64,000 nt of DNA, taken from positions 124,001 to 188,000 of the forward strand of contig NZ_QEQF01000001.1 of the NCBI RefSeq assembly GCF_003253115.1, written 5' to 3'. Origin of the DNA: Haemophilus_A paraphrohaemolyticus_A (GTDB lineage: Bacteria > Pseudomonadota > Gammaproteobacteria > Enterobacterales > Pasteurellaceae). Position 1 is the stretch's first letter, and every line of letters starts with the position of its first letter. The notes below the pieces were generated by a model. That model searched no databases and was not told the DNA's origin. It was given only the letters and a program-made list of their open reading frames with translations. Below, piece after piece: positions 27,953 to 36,584 of this stretch. The position numbers and the translations under genes are program-made.

Positions 27953-27982
27953 ATTTTACTAGCTATTTGCAAACGTTTGCAA
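27953..27982 (-). promoter_or_regulatory. hpt promoter overlapped by a PurR-type operator
   Basis: TTGCAAACGTTTGCAA at 27967-27982 is a perfect palindrome with the PurR core GCAAACGTTTGC. On the minus strand TTGCAA serves as -35, with TAAAAT (27958-27953) as -10 at 18-nt spacing. A repressor bound to the palindrome would cover the -35 box. The site is seen; binding is inferred from the purine-salvage gene downstream. Confidence 0.8.
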
Positions 27983-27990
27983 TTTTAAAA

Positions 27991-29277
27991 TTAGACTGCA
28001 GCCATTATCTCTTCAATATCCGCAAGCTCTTTTGGGCAACCGCTGGTGAGGTTTTTATTTCCGTACTCGGTCATCAATAAATTATCTTCAATGCGAATGC
28101 CAATGCCCTTATATTGCTCTGGCACATCTGTATCACTGGCGATATATAAACCAGGTTCGACGGTAATTACCATACCGATTTCTAATGGGCGACTACGTTC
28201 GTTGCTGTAATCGCCGACATCGTGTACATCCAAACCAAGCCAATGACCTAAACCGTGCATATAAAATTGGCGATACGCTTTTTGTTCAATCAAGGTGTGT
28301 ACATTGCCTTTTAAAATACCGAGTGCGACCAAGCCTTCAGTAAAAATCTCAATTACTCGCTCATTTGCCATTTTGATAGAATTACTCGGCACTAATAGTT
28401 TAATTGCCTCTTTTTGGGCTTTTAAAACCAATTCATAAAGCGCTTTTTGTGGCTCGCTAAATTTCCCATTTACAGGGAAAGTGCGGGTAATATCACCTGC
28501 ATAATAAGCAAACTCTGCTCCTGCATCAATCAACAACAAATCCCCGTCTTTCATTACCGCACTATTCTCATCATAATGAAGTACACACGCATTTTCACCG
28601 CTTGCAACAATCGAATTATAAGAAGGAAAACGAGCTCCAAAGCGATTAAATTCATGCTGAATTTCACCTTCAATTTCCATCTCGTAACGATTTGGGCGCG
28701 TCTGTTTCATGGCTCGAATATGAGCTAATGCTGAAATATGGCAAGCTTGTTGAATAAGTGCAATTTCAGCCGTTGACTTAATTAAACGCATCTCTGAAAG
28801 CATTGGTCTCCAATCAATTACCTCTTTGAATTGAGCATTAACAACCTTATCTCCCCACGCTTGATACCCTTGGGCATAGTAGCAAGCGGTCAAATTTTGT
28901 GTTTTTTCTGTAAAAATTTTAGCAAGATGTTCAATTTCAAACGCAGCATCAACCTTTAATGTTTCTGGTGCAGCTTCAACACCTAAGCGACGACCTGTCC
29001 AAATCTCTTTTTCACGATCTTTTTTGCGTAAGAAAATAGTACTTTCGCACAGTCCTTTTTGCTTAATTAACAATAACGCAGATTCTGGCTCAGCAAAGCC
29101 TGTGAGATACCAGAAATAGCTATCTGGACGGAAGTGGTAATTGCAGTCGTTATTACGGCGTTTTTCTGCTTCGGTAAAAATAATAAAGGCGGAATTATCT
29201 TGCATTTGAGCAAAAACATTTTCGCGACGAGTAATAAATTCTTCTTGTGGAAGTTCAGCAAGATAGGCGAGATCCAT
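27991..29277 (-). CDS. pepP: Xaa-Pro aminopeptidase
   Basis: PepP is a cytoplasmic metallopeptidase that removes an N-terminal residue before proline. The 428-residue product has the N-terminal AMP_N domain (RENVFAQMQDNSAFIIF) and the pita-bread catalytic domain. The metal ligands are visible in LLIDAGAEFAYYAGDITRTF, HGLGHWLGLDVHD, TVEPGLYI and GIRIEDN. It starts 18 nt after nrdR and is probably in one transcript with it. Confidence 0.95.
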   Translation of the reverse strand: MDLAYLAELPQEEFITRRENVFAQMQDNSAFIIFTEAEKRRNNDCNYHFRPDSYFWYLTGFAEPESALLLIKQKGLCESTIFLRKKDREKEIWTGRRLGVEAAPETLKVDAAFEIEHLAKIFTEKTQNLTACYYAQGYQAWGDKVVNAQFKEVIDWRPMLSEMRLIKSTAEIALIQQACHISALAHIRAMKQTRPNRYEMEIEGEIQHEFNRFGARFPSYNSIVASGENACVLHYDENSAVMKDGDLLLIDAGAEFAYYAGDITRTFPVNGKFSEPQKALYELVLKAQKEAIKLLVPSNSIKMANERVIEIFTEGLVALGILKGNVHTLIEQKAYRQFYMHGLGHWLGLDVHDVGDYSNERSRPLEIGMVITVEPGLYIASDTDVPEQYKGIGIRIEDNLLMTEYGNKNLTSGCPKELADIEEIMAAV

Positions 29278-29295
29278 AATTCCTCTCTTAGCCCA

Positions 29296-29745
29296 TTAGG
29301 CTTTTAACTGTTCAATTTCTTTAATAAATTCGTCAATATCTTCAAAACTGAGATAGACAGAAGCAAAGCGGATATAAGCTACTTTATCCAACTCTTTTAA
29401 TACATTCATCGCTAACGTGCCCACCAATTTACTTGGCACTTCTCGTTCGCCCGTAGCACGCAGTTGCACAATAATCTGGTTAATCGCACGCTCTTGGTCA
29501 TCCGCACTTACTGGGCGTTTTTCCAATGCCTTGATTAAACTGATGCGTAATTTATTGGCATCAAAAGGTTCGCGATTTCCATTATTTTTCACAATATAGG
29601 GAATAAAAAGCTCTGCCGACTCAAAGGTGGTAAAACGCTCTTTACAACTTGTGCATTCACGACGGCGGCGGATTTGATAGCCATCTGCCGCCAAGCGTGA
29701 ATCAATCACTTTAGTTTCTTCTTTACTACAAAATGGACAACGCAT
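29296..29745 (-). CDS. nrdR: Transcriptional repressor NrdR
   Basis: NrdR represses ribonucleotide reductase genes in response to bound (d)ATP. I start at MRCPFCSKEETKV, which gives the standard 149 residues; the frame extends further upstream without a ribosome-binding site. It has a four-cysteine zinc ribbon (CPFC and CTSC) followed by RFTTFE and an ATP-cone domain (IVKNNGNREPFDANKLRISL). The C-terminus FEDIDEFIKEIEQL is typical. The adjacent downstream gene is pepP rather than the ribDG cluster seen in many relatives. Confidence 0.97.
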   Translation of the reverse strand: MRCPFCSKEETKVIDSRLAADGYQIRRRRECTSCKERFTTFESAELFIPYIVKNNGNREPFDANKLRISLIKALEKRPVSADDQERAINQIIVQLRATGEREVPSKLVGTLAMNVLKELDKVAYIRFASVYLSFEDIDEFIKEIEQLKA

Positions 29746-29805
29746 AATACTCTCTCGTGTTCTAAAATGTGGTTTTATTTCGTGTAAAAAACGATCAAAC
29801 AAAAT

Positions 29806-29836
29806 AAAAAAAGCCCCTTGCAAAGGGGCTACTCGG
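29806..29836 (-). terminator. Rho-independent terminator downstream of the NlpC/P60 gene
   Basis: AGCCCCTT / AAGGGGCT is followed by a run of T on the minus strand. It lies about 180 nt after the NlpC/P60 gene stop and upstream of nrdR. Confidence 0.8.
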
Positions 29837-30015
29837 AAAGCAAATTTATGAAATCGGTTGTTGAACACAACTCTAGTTTTTGTTACTTGCAAAGATACTC
29901 GAAAATTTTTGCTTTTTCAAACGCATTTTACAAAAACAGAAAACCAATGTTTAAATTTGTGATCAAGTTCAAAATTTTTATTTTTGATACGATCATTTTT
30001 TAATCAAATTAAACA

Positions 30016-30531
30016 CTATAAACGGCGTGCTTGCCAATAAGCTTTTGCCCAAAATGGCGTATTCATACTGGAATAAATGACCCCACCTTTGGTTGAAGCG
30101 TGTAAGAATTGCCCATTTTTCACATAAACTCCAACGTGCTTACCGTTTGGTCCTCGCCCTGTATTGAAGAAAACCAAATCGCCCGTTCTGATTTCGTGCT
30201 TCTCGATTTTTCTGCCCACTTTAGCTTGATCAACCGTCATTCTTGGTAAATCAATGCCAAACAAGTCTCTAAACGTGATTTGCATAAACCCAGAGCAATC
30301 AACCCCACTACGAGAATTTCCGCCAAGCTTATAACGTGTGCCTTTCCATTCTTGCTGATGCTCGCTTAAATTCGCAATCACCAAAATGGGATCGCCTAAA
30401 CTAGTTTTGTTTGTGCGATAAATTTTGCTTACTTGCGATTGAGATGATGGGCCTGAAGAACAAGCAGTCAAAATGGCAGTTAAACTTACTATCATCACTT
30501 TCGGTAAATGTTTTCTTAAAAATGCTTTCAT
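30016..30531 (-). CDS. NlpC/P60-family lipoprotein (MepS/Spr-like peptidoglycan endopeptidase)
   Basis: The product is 171 residues starting at MKAFLRKH, with GAGGAG just upstream. It has a lipoprotein signal with lipobox LTAC. The NlpC/P60 domain has the catalytic Cys in SGVDCSGFMQITF, the His in GKHVGVYV and the polar residue in FLHASTKGG. Family members such as MepS cut cross-links in peptidoglycan to allow growth. It stands alone between ihfA and nrdR on the same strand. The exact paralogue (MepS or NlpC) is not decided. Confidence 0.9.
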   Translation of the reverse strand: MKAFLRKHLPKVMIVSLTAILTACSSGPSSQSQVSKIYRTNKTSLGDPILVIANLSEHQQEWKGTRYKLGGNSRSGVDCSGFMQITFRDLFGIDLPRMTVDQAKVGRKIEKHEIRTGDLVFFNTGRGPNGKHVGVYVKNGQFLHASTKGGVIYSSMNTPFWAKAYWQARRL

Positions 30532-30682
30532 AGCTCCTCTCAATCAAATGTCTATATTCAGATCTATATCTGGGCTTGTTAAACTCGCCCCTATGTTGAT
30601 ACACAAACAGACTCTGAGGTTGTCAAAGTATTAGTTTTGCGCATCTGAAACATAACACTTTTAGGTTTTGACTCTCTATTTA

Positions 30683-30970
30683 CTATTTTTTTGCGGAACT
30701 AACACGATCACGCATTTTTTGCCCTGCTTTAAAAACTACCACACGACGAGCAGAAATCGTGACACTTTCACCCGTTTTAGGGTTGCGTCCTGGGCGTGCT
30801 TTTTTCTCACGCAAGGTAAAATTACCAAAACCAGATAATTTTACCTCTTCGCCTGAAGCCAATATTTTTCTGATTTCGTCAAAAAATTGATCAATAAACA
30901 ACTTTGCGGCTTGTTTGTCAAATCCTTTTGCAATTAATGCGTCTGCAAGTTCAATTTTAGTGAGAGCCAT
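30683..30970 (-). CDS. ihfA: Integration host factor alpha subunit
   Basis: IhfA forms a heterodimer with IhfB that bends DNA at specific sites. The 95-residue product has the HU/IHF signature (GFGNFTLREKKARPGRNPKTG) with the intercalating proline in RPGRNP. It starts 18 nt after pheT, the conserved pheS-pheT-ihfA arrangement. Confidence 0.97.
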   Translation of the reverse strand: MALTKIELADALIAKGFDKQAAKLFIDQFFDEIRKILASGEEVKLSGFGNFTLREKKARPGRNPKTGESVTISARRVVVFKAGQKMRDRVSSAKK

Positions 30971-30988
30971 AAAATATCCTTTTACGAA

Positions 30989-33376
30989 TTAGTCACGAAG
31001 TACCGCATTAAAACGTCCTGCAAGTGTTGCTAAAACTGCTTGCATTACCGCATTAATTTCGTCTTCTTCTAACGTTTTTTCGGTGTCTTGAATCGTTAAG
31101 CTAATCGCTAAACTTTTCTTACCTTCGGCAAGATTTGTGCCTTGGTAAACGTCAAATAAATTCACGCCAACCAATTTTTCTCCACCTGCTTTACGGCAAG
31201 TTTCAAGTACTTCGCCCGCTGCAACAGTTTCATCAACTACTACCGCAATGTCTCGATTATTCGCGGGGAATTTAGAAATCTCTTTCGCTGCTGGCACAGG
31301 GCGTTCTGAAATTGCTGAAGCTAATAATTCAAACACTACAGGTTTGCCTTTAATGCCCAGTTTTTGCACGATTGAAGGATGAACAGTACCAATAAAGCCG
31401 ATTTCTTTACCATCAAGCATAATTGCAGCCGATTGACCTGGGTGTAAAGCTGGGAACGATTTTGCCACAAATTGCAGATCTTGACGTCTCGCTGTTAAAG
31501 AAAGCACGCGTTCTAAATCGCCTTTTAAGTCGAAGAAATCTACCGATTCAGCTTTATTTTCCCAATGGGTTGCACGTTTATCTCCCACGATAGCTGCTGC
31601 AAATACAGCTTCTTGACGCACGCCTAATTCTGCATTTGCATCAGGAATAAAGCGTAAGCCGCCCTCAAAAATACGCACGCGATTTTGTTGGCGATTTTGA
31701 TTGTACATGATTGTTTCAAGCAAGCCTGTTAACAGCGACACACGCATTGCCGACATTTCACTTGAAATTGGATTTGGCAGAATTAACGCTTCTTGATCTG
31801 GGTGTAATAATTGTTGCACTTTCGGGTCAACGAAACTATAGGTAATCACCTCTTGATAATCGCTATCTACTAATGCTGTACGCACACGAGATGCTTCCAA
31901 TAACTTCTCTGGTGTGCCTTTCATTTCAAGGTGTGCTAATGGCGAATTATTTGGAATGTTGTTGTAGCCGTAAATACGTGCTACTTCTTCGATCAAATCT
32001 TCTTCAATTTCAATATCAAAACGCCAGCTTGGGGAAACCGCTGTCCAAGTGTTATTCGCGAAGGTAACATTCAAGCCTAAGCGAGTGAGAATATCGGTCA
32101 CGATTTCATCTTCGATATGGTGTCCGATCACCGCATCTAATTTGCTACGGCGTAGGCTCACGGTTTGGCGAGTTGGTAAATGTTCTTTTGCAACGGCTTC
32201 CACAATTTCACCCGCTTCACCGCCACAAATTTCTAATAATAACGCGGTTGCACGTTCCATTGCTTGACGTGTTAATTCAGGATCAACCCCTCGCTCAAAG
32301 CGATGTGAAGCATCGGTGTGTAAGCCGTATTGACGTGCACGTCCCGTAATCGCAAGTGGTGCAAAGAATGCGGCTTCTAATACCACATCTTTGGTTTCTT
32401 CATTCACGCCACTGGCTTCACCGCCGAAAATTCCCGCCAGTGCTAATGCGCCTTTGCTATCAGCAATTACAAGTGTATTCGACTGTAATTTTGCCGTTGT
32501 GCCGTCTAATAACACTAATTCTTCGTCTGCTTTCGCCATACGTACTTGAATTGCACCATCAATTTTAGCCGCATCAAAAGCGTGCATTGGCTGACCTAAC
32601 TCAAGCAAGCTCAAGTTTGTGATGTCTACAATTGGATCGATAGAACGAATACCACAACGGCGTAATTTTTCCTGTAACCATAATGGCGATGCAGCCTTCA
32701 CGTTCACGTTTTTTACCACACGCGCTAAATAACGTGGGCAAGCCTCTGGGGCTTGTAATTCAACTGCCACTTTATCGGCAATGGTTGCAGGCACAGCTTC
32801 AATTGCTGGTGCTTTCACTTCTGCACGGTTAATTACGCCCACTTCACGCGCAATACCAGCAATGCTTAAGCAGTCTGCTCGATTTGGTGTTAAGCTAATT
32901 TCGATTGCCACATCGTTTAAGTTTAAGTATTCACGGAAATCTGTGCCGATTGGTGCATCAGCTGGTAACTCAATAATACCACTATGATCTTCTTTAATCC
33001 CTAATTCAGAGAACGAGCAAAGCATCCCTTCCGATGGCTGACCACGTAATTTAGTTTTCTTAATTTTGAAATCACCAGGTAACACTGCCCCTTCTGTTGC
33101 ACAAGCCACTTTCAAGCCTAAACGACAGTTTGGTGCACCGCATACGATATCTAATAAGCGATCACAGCCTACGTTCACTTTAGTTACGCGTAATTTATCT
33201 GCATCAGGATGTTGTGCACACTCTACTACTTCACCAATCACCACGCCTGTGAACTCGCCTGCCACAGGCTCAACGCCATCCACTTCTAAACCTAACATCG
33301 TAATTTGGTCACACAGCTGTTCCGTTGAAATCGCAGGGTTCACCCACTCACGCAACCAAGATTCATTGAATTTCAT
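30989..33376 (-). CDS. pheT: Phenylalanine--tRNA ligase beta subunit
   Basis: PheT is the large subunit of the alpha2-beta2 synthetase; it carries the editing site and a C-terminal anticodon-binding domain. The 795-residue product shows the N-terminal tRNA-binding OB domain (VVIGEVVECAQHPDADKLRV and CGAPNCRLGLKVACA), the B3/B4 editing region (ISLTPNRADCLSIAGIAREV) and the FDX-ACB domain at the end (ISKFPANNRDIAVVV). It is separated from pheS by 127 nt containing a strong hairpin. Confidence 0.97.
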   Translation of the reverse strand: MKFNESWLREWVNPAISTEQLCDQITMLGLEVDGVEPVAGEFTGVVIGEVVECAQHPDADKLRVTKVNVGCDRLLDIVCGAPNCRLGLKVACATEGAVLPGDFKIKKTKLRGQPSEGMLCSFSELGIKEDHSGIIELPADAPIGTDFREYLNLNDVAIEISLTPNRADCLSIAGIAREVGVINRAEVKAPAIEAVPATIADKVAVELQAPEACPRYLARVVKNVNVKAASPLWLQEKLRRCGIRSIDPIVDITNLSLLELGQPMHAFDAAKIDGAIQVRMAKADEELVLLDGTTAKLQSNTLVIADSKGALALAGIFGGEASGVNEETKDVVLEAAFFAPLAITGRARQYGLHTDASHRFERGVDPELTRQAMERATALLLEICGGEAGEIVEAVAKEHLPTRQTVSLRRSKLDAVIGHHIEDEIVTDILTRLGLNVTFANNTWTAVSPSWRFDIEIEEDLIEEVARIYGYNNIPNNSPLAHLEMKGTPEKLLEASRVRTALVDSDYQEVITYSFVDPKVQQLLHPDQEALILPNPISSEMSAMRVSLLTGLLETIMYNQNRQQNRVRIFEGGLRFIPDANAELGVRQEAVFAAAIVGDKRATHWENKAESVDFFDLKGDLERVLSLTARRQDLQFVAKSFPALHPGQSAAIMLDGKEIGFIGTVHPSIVQKLGIKGKPVVFELLASAISERPVPAAKEISKFPANNRDIAVVVDETVAAGEVLETCRKAGGEKLVGVNLFDVYQGTNLAEGKKSLAISLTIQDTEKTLEEDEINAVMQAVLATLAGRFNAVLRD

Positions 33377-33453
33377 TTTATATCCTTTCCAATTTTGTAA
33401 AATCTTTGCGGAATTTTACCGCTTGTATATGATAAACATCGTTATCAAATCTC

Positions 33454-33486
33454 CCCTACTCCCTCTTTGAAAAAGAGGGAGTAGGG
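33454..33486. repeat. 15-bp perfect hairpin between pheS and pheT
   Basis: CCCTACTCCCTCTTT and AAAGAGGGAGTAGGG pair perfectly around a 3-nt loop. There is no T run, so it is not a classical terminator. It resembles REP-type palindromic intergenic elements and may affect pheT mRNA stability or the pheS:pheT ratio. An uptake-sequence core (CCGCTTGTA) lies nearby at about 33419. Confidence 0.85.
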
Positions 33487-33503
33487 AAGATTTTAGTGAA
33501 GCG

Positions 33504-34487
33504 TTATTTAAACTGTTTCAAGAAACGCAGATCGTTCTCAAAGAATGAACGTAAATCAGTCACGTTATAACGTAACATAGTTAAACGCTCCACGCCCATA
33601 CCGACGGCGAAACCACTGTATTCTTCAGGGTCAATACCCACGTTGCGTAACACATTCGGATGAACCATACCGCAGCCTAATACTTCTAGCCATTTACCAT
33701 TTTGACGCATTACGTCCACTTCTGCTGAAGGCTCGGTGAATGGGAAGAATGACGGGCGGAAACGCACTTGTAAATCTTCTTCGAAGAACGCTTTTAAGAA
33801 GTCGTGGATTAAACCTTTTAGCTCGGTAAAGTTCGCTTTTTTATCCACATAAAGCAATTCAATTTGGTGGAACATTGGGGTGTGGGTTTGGTCGTAGTCG
33901 TTACGATACACACGACCTGGTGCCACAATGCGAAGTGGTGGTTGGACTTTTTCCATCGTACGAATCTGCACACCCGATGTTTGGGTGCGTAATAGACGGT
34001 TTGCATCAAACCAGAAAGTATCGTGATCAGCACGTGCGGGGTGGTGTGCAGGAATATTTAACGCATCAAAGTTGTAGTAATCGCTTTCCACTTCAGGACC
34101 GTTCGCCACGGTAAAACCTAATTCAGAGAAGAATTTCACCACACGCTCAATCGTAATAGAAACAGGATGTAAACCGCCCAATTCAGTTTTACGACCAGGT
34201 AAAGAAACATCAATGCTCTCGCTCACTAATTTTGCGTTTAACTCTGCCGTTTCTAATGCTTCTTTTTTCTCATTTAACGCATTTTGTGCAATTTGTTTTG
34301 CATCATTGATTTTTTGCCCTACTGCGGGACGCTCTTCTGCAGGCACATCACGCAAGCCTTGCATTAACGCCGTGAAATGCCCTTTTTTGCCAAAATATTC
34401 TACTTTTAATGCTTCAAGTGCAGCCACATCAGAAGCAGCATTTACCGCTTCAACCGCCTGTGCTACCAAACTTTCTAAGTTTTGCAT
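33504..34487 (-). CDS. pheS: Phenylalanine--tRNA ligase alpha subunit
   Basis: PheS carries the class II catalytic core that activates phenylalanine. The 327-residue product has an N-terminal coiled coil, motif 2 (PGRVYRNDYDQTHTPMFHQIE) and motif 3 (SGFAVGMGVERLTMLRY). GAGGAT precedes the ATG. The 304 nt upstream hold two small open frames with ribosome-binding sites, one of them phenylalanine-rich. Confidence 0.97.
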   Translation of the reverse strand: MQNLESLVAQAVEAVNAASDVAALEALKVEYFGKKGHFTALMQGLRDVPAEERPAVGQKINDAKQIAQNALNEKKEALETAELNAKLVSESIDVSLPGRKTELGGLHPVSITIERVVKFFSELGFTVANGPEVESDYYNFDALNIPAHHPARADHDTFWFDANRLLRTQTSGVQIRTMEKVQPPLRIVAPGRVYRNDYDQTHTPMFHQIELLYVDKKANFTELKGLIHDFLKAFFEEDLQVRFRPSFFPFTEPSAEVDVMRQNGKWLEVLGCGMVHPNVLRNVGIDPEEYSGFAVGMGVERLTMLRYNVTDLRSFFENDLRFLKQFK

Positions 34488-34501
34488 TCTATCCTCTAAA
34501 A

Positions 34502-34573
34502 TTACTGATGAAAAATTGTAGAGATAATAATACTTTGCAGACGGAATGTAAACGTGAAGATAAGTTCAAGCAC
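34502..34573 (-). CDS. Possible phenylalanine-rich leader peptide upstream of pheS
   Basis: A 23-codon frame starts at GTG with AAAGGA 7 nt upstream and ends 14 nt before the pheS start codon. The peptide begins MLELIFTFTFRLQ and has four phenylalanines in 23 residues, three of them within five positions. In E. coli, pheST is controlled by attenuation through the Phe-rich peptide PheM. I see no terminator hairpin between this frame and pheS, so if it regulates it may do so by translational coupling. This is a tentative call. Confidence 0.35.
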   Translation of the reverse strand: MLELIFTFTFRLQSIIISTIFHQ

Positions 34574-34631
34574 AAATTTTTCCTTTTAAATCAAGGGTTA
34601 TTTGCTTTTAAACAAATTTCAAGTGGTTAGC

Positions 34632-34739
34632 TTAAGCAGCCTTTTTCTTCGCTACAGCAAATATTGTTTTCCACTCTTTGTCTGCTAACAAGCCATTATG
34701 TGCCCCACCAAAATGGCTGGAAGGTTTTTGCAAAGTCAT
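34632..34739 (-). CDS. Possible 35-residue protein of unknown function
   Basis: The frame has an ATG start with AAGG 8 nt upstream. The peptide starts MTLQKPSSHFGGAHNGLL and ends in a basic tail (FAVAKKKAA). I do not recognise it. It lies in the pheS leader region, which has no other gene. It could be a real small protein, a remnant of a longer gene, or chance. Confidence 0.35.
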   Translation of the reverse strand: MTLQKPSSHFGGAHNGLLADKEWKTIFAVAKKKAA

Positions 34740-34791
34740 TTATTATGCCTTATGATCACAAAATCCATTTTAAATAAAATCGAGGAGAATT

Positions 34792-35451
34792 ATGTCAATT
34801 GAAAAACAACAAGTTTTAGACGCTTTTCATTTTCGTGCAGCGTGCCGTGCTTACGATCCTACACGCAAAATTAGCCGTGAAGACATGGATTATATTTTAG
34901 AACTCGGGCGCCTTTCACCAAGTTCGGTAGGTTCTGAACCGTGGAAATTTTTGGTACTACAAAATGTGACAATTCGAGAGAAAATCGCACCTGTTTCATG
35001 GGGTATTAAACACCCGATGAATGAGATGAGCCATTTGGTTGTCATTTTAGCGAAGAAAAATGCCCGTTTTGATAGCGAGTTTTTCCGAACTTCGCTTGAA
35101 AAAAGAGGCTTAACGCCTGAGCAGATGAGCGCAACGATTGCTCGTTATAAAACTTTCCAAACTGATGATATTCAAATCTTAGAAAGTGAGCGTACTTTAT
35201 TTGATTGGTGTAGTAAACAGACCTATATAGCGTTGGGTAATATGATGACAGGCGCAGCACTGATTGGCATTGATTCCTGTCCAATTGAAGGCTTTAGTTA
35301 CCCTGAAGTGAATCGTATTCTAGCCGAAGAGGGTTTATTCGATCCAAATGAATGGGGAGTTTCTTGTATGGTTACTTTTGGTTATCGTGCCAAAGAGATT
35401 AAGAAGAAGTATCGCAAGCCTACTGAAGAAGTAATTGAATGGGTTGAGTAA
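34792..35451 (+). CDS. NAD(P)H-dependent nitroreductase (NfsB family)
   Basis: This is an FMN-dependent oxidoreductase of the NfsB/nitroreductase fold. The 219-residue product has the FMN-binding segment RAACRAYDP, the family motif LSPSSVGSEPWKFLVLQ, and EWGVSCMVTFGYRAKE near the C-terminus. GAGGAG precedes the ATG. It is monocistronic and divergent from pheS, with a strong terminator directly after it. The physiological substrate cannot be told from sequence. Confidence 0.88.
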   Translation: MSIEKQQVLDAFHFRAACRAYDPTRKISREDMDYILELGRLSPSSVGSEPWKFLVLQNVTIREKIAPVSWGIKHPMNEMSHLVVILAKKNARFDSEFFRTSLEKRGLTPEQMSATIARYKTFQTDDIQILESERTLFDWCSKQTYIALGNMMTGAALIGIDSCPIEGFSYPEVNRILAEEGLFDPNEWGVSCMVTFGYRAKEIKKKYRKPTEEVIEWVE

Positions 35452-35455
35452 AACA

Positions 35456-35483
35456 AAGGTGGGATCTCCCACCTTATTTTTTT
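35456..35483 (+). terminator. Terminator of the nitroreductase gene
   Basis: AAGGTGGGA / TCCCACCTT is a stem with a T7 tail on the plus strand. It also lies just past the rlmM stop on the other strand. Confidence 0.9.
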
Positions 35484-35495
35484 AAATATAGACGA

Positions 35496-36584
35496 CTAAT
35501 TCTTTTTTCCTAAAATTGTTACGTGCACCGTAATCTCCTCACGGTCGTGATAAAGATGTTTCGCCTGAATTCTAAACCAGAACCCTTGTTTTGTGAGCTC
35601 TTCTTCAAAGTAATTCAAGCAAAGTTGCACTTCTTGATAACGTTTTTTCATAGGCAATTTAAGGTTAAAAATCGTCTCACGACACCAACCATTGATAAGC
35701 CATTTTGCCATCAATTTGCTGATACGAATTGGCTGTTCTACCATATCACACACGAGCCAATCGATCTGCTTGCGTTTCGGCGGTTGGAATTTAAAACCAT
35801 CTTCCGCACAATGCTCAATCCGTCCTGTATCGTGCAGGCTTGCCGCCATTTTACCGTGATCGACCGCATAAACAAACAAGCCTCGCTTGACAAGCTGATA
35901 CGTCCAACCACCTGGGCAAGCGCCTAAATCGACACCCGTCATCTCTTCAGTAAAGCGTTTTTTCTCTTCGGCTTGTGGCACAAAAGTTAAAATTGCCTCT
36001 TCTAATTTCAACGTGGAACGGCTTGGTGCATCAGCAGGGAATTTTAAACGCGGAATACCCATAAAAAATGGTGAACAGTTATCATTATAGGCATAGCCCA
36101 CATAACAACAACCCGAACGTACAAACAAAATATGCAAGCTCACGCTACCCTTTGCCTGTTCCAATTTTCCTAACCAGCCCTGTTTTTTGAGCTGATTACG
36201 CAACGGCACAGTAAATTTTCGGCAGAAGGTGAGAAGCTCTTTCGCTTCGTTTGTGTCTGGCGTTTCCACGAAAATATCACTACTGTTGCAAGGGTTTAAC
36301 GCCCGATATTGCTCAATAATAGGGGAAATTCGGTCATTTTCGGGTAAATTTTGCAACAAATCTCCCACAACAATCATTTGTCGGGCGAAAATGAGTTGAT
36401 TGAATTTTAGTTCACGTGCTAACCTATCAGCATCGCCTGCTTGATAGCATTCGAAGATCACATAACCACTATTCTCTTTCAAATTAGCGAAACCAAACAC
36501 GCCTAATTCCGCCGCTTTTTCGGTAATTTCGCCGGCCATCTCTTTTTCAAAGCCAGCACGGCAATATAACGCAAGCTTGTTCAT
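35496..36584 (-). CDS. rlmM: 23S rRNA 2'-O-ribose methyltransferase RlmM
   Basis: RlmM methylates the ribose of C2498 in 23S rRNA using S-adenosylmethionine. The 362-residue product has an N-terminal THUMP-like region and a Rossmann methyltransferase domain with GVDLGACPGGWTYQLVKRG and the catalytic aspartate in WLVCDMVEQP. It overlaps the preceding DUF423 gene by 1 nt (TAATG), a conserved pairing in gammaproteobacteria. Confidence 0.95.
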   Translation of the reverse strand: MNKLALYCRAGFEKEMAGEITEKAAELGVFGFANLKENSGYVIFECYQAGDADRLARELKFNQLIFARQMIVVGDLLQNLPENDRISPIIEQYRALNPCNSSDIFVETPDTNEAKELLTFCRKFTVPLRNQLKKQGWLGKLEQAKGSVSLHILFVRSGCCYVGYAYNDNCSPFFMGIPRLKFPADAPSRSTLKLEEAILTFVPQAEEKKRFTEEMTGVDLGACPGGWTYQLVKRGLFVYAVDHGKMAASLHDTGRIEHCAEDGFKFQPPKRKQIDWLVCDMVEQPIRISKLMAKWLINGWCRETIFNLKLPMKKRYQEVQLCLNYFEEELTKQGFWFRIQAKHLYHDREEITVHVTILGKKN

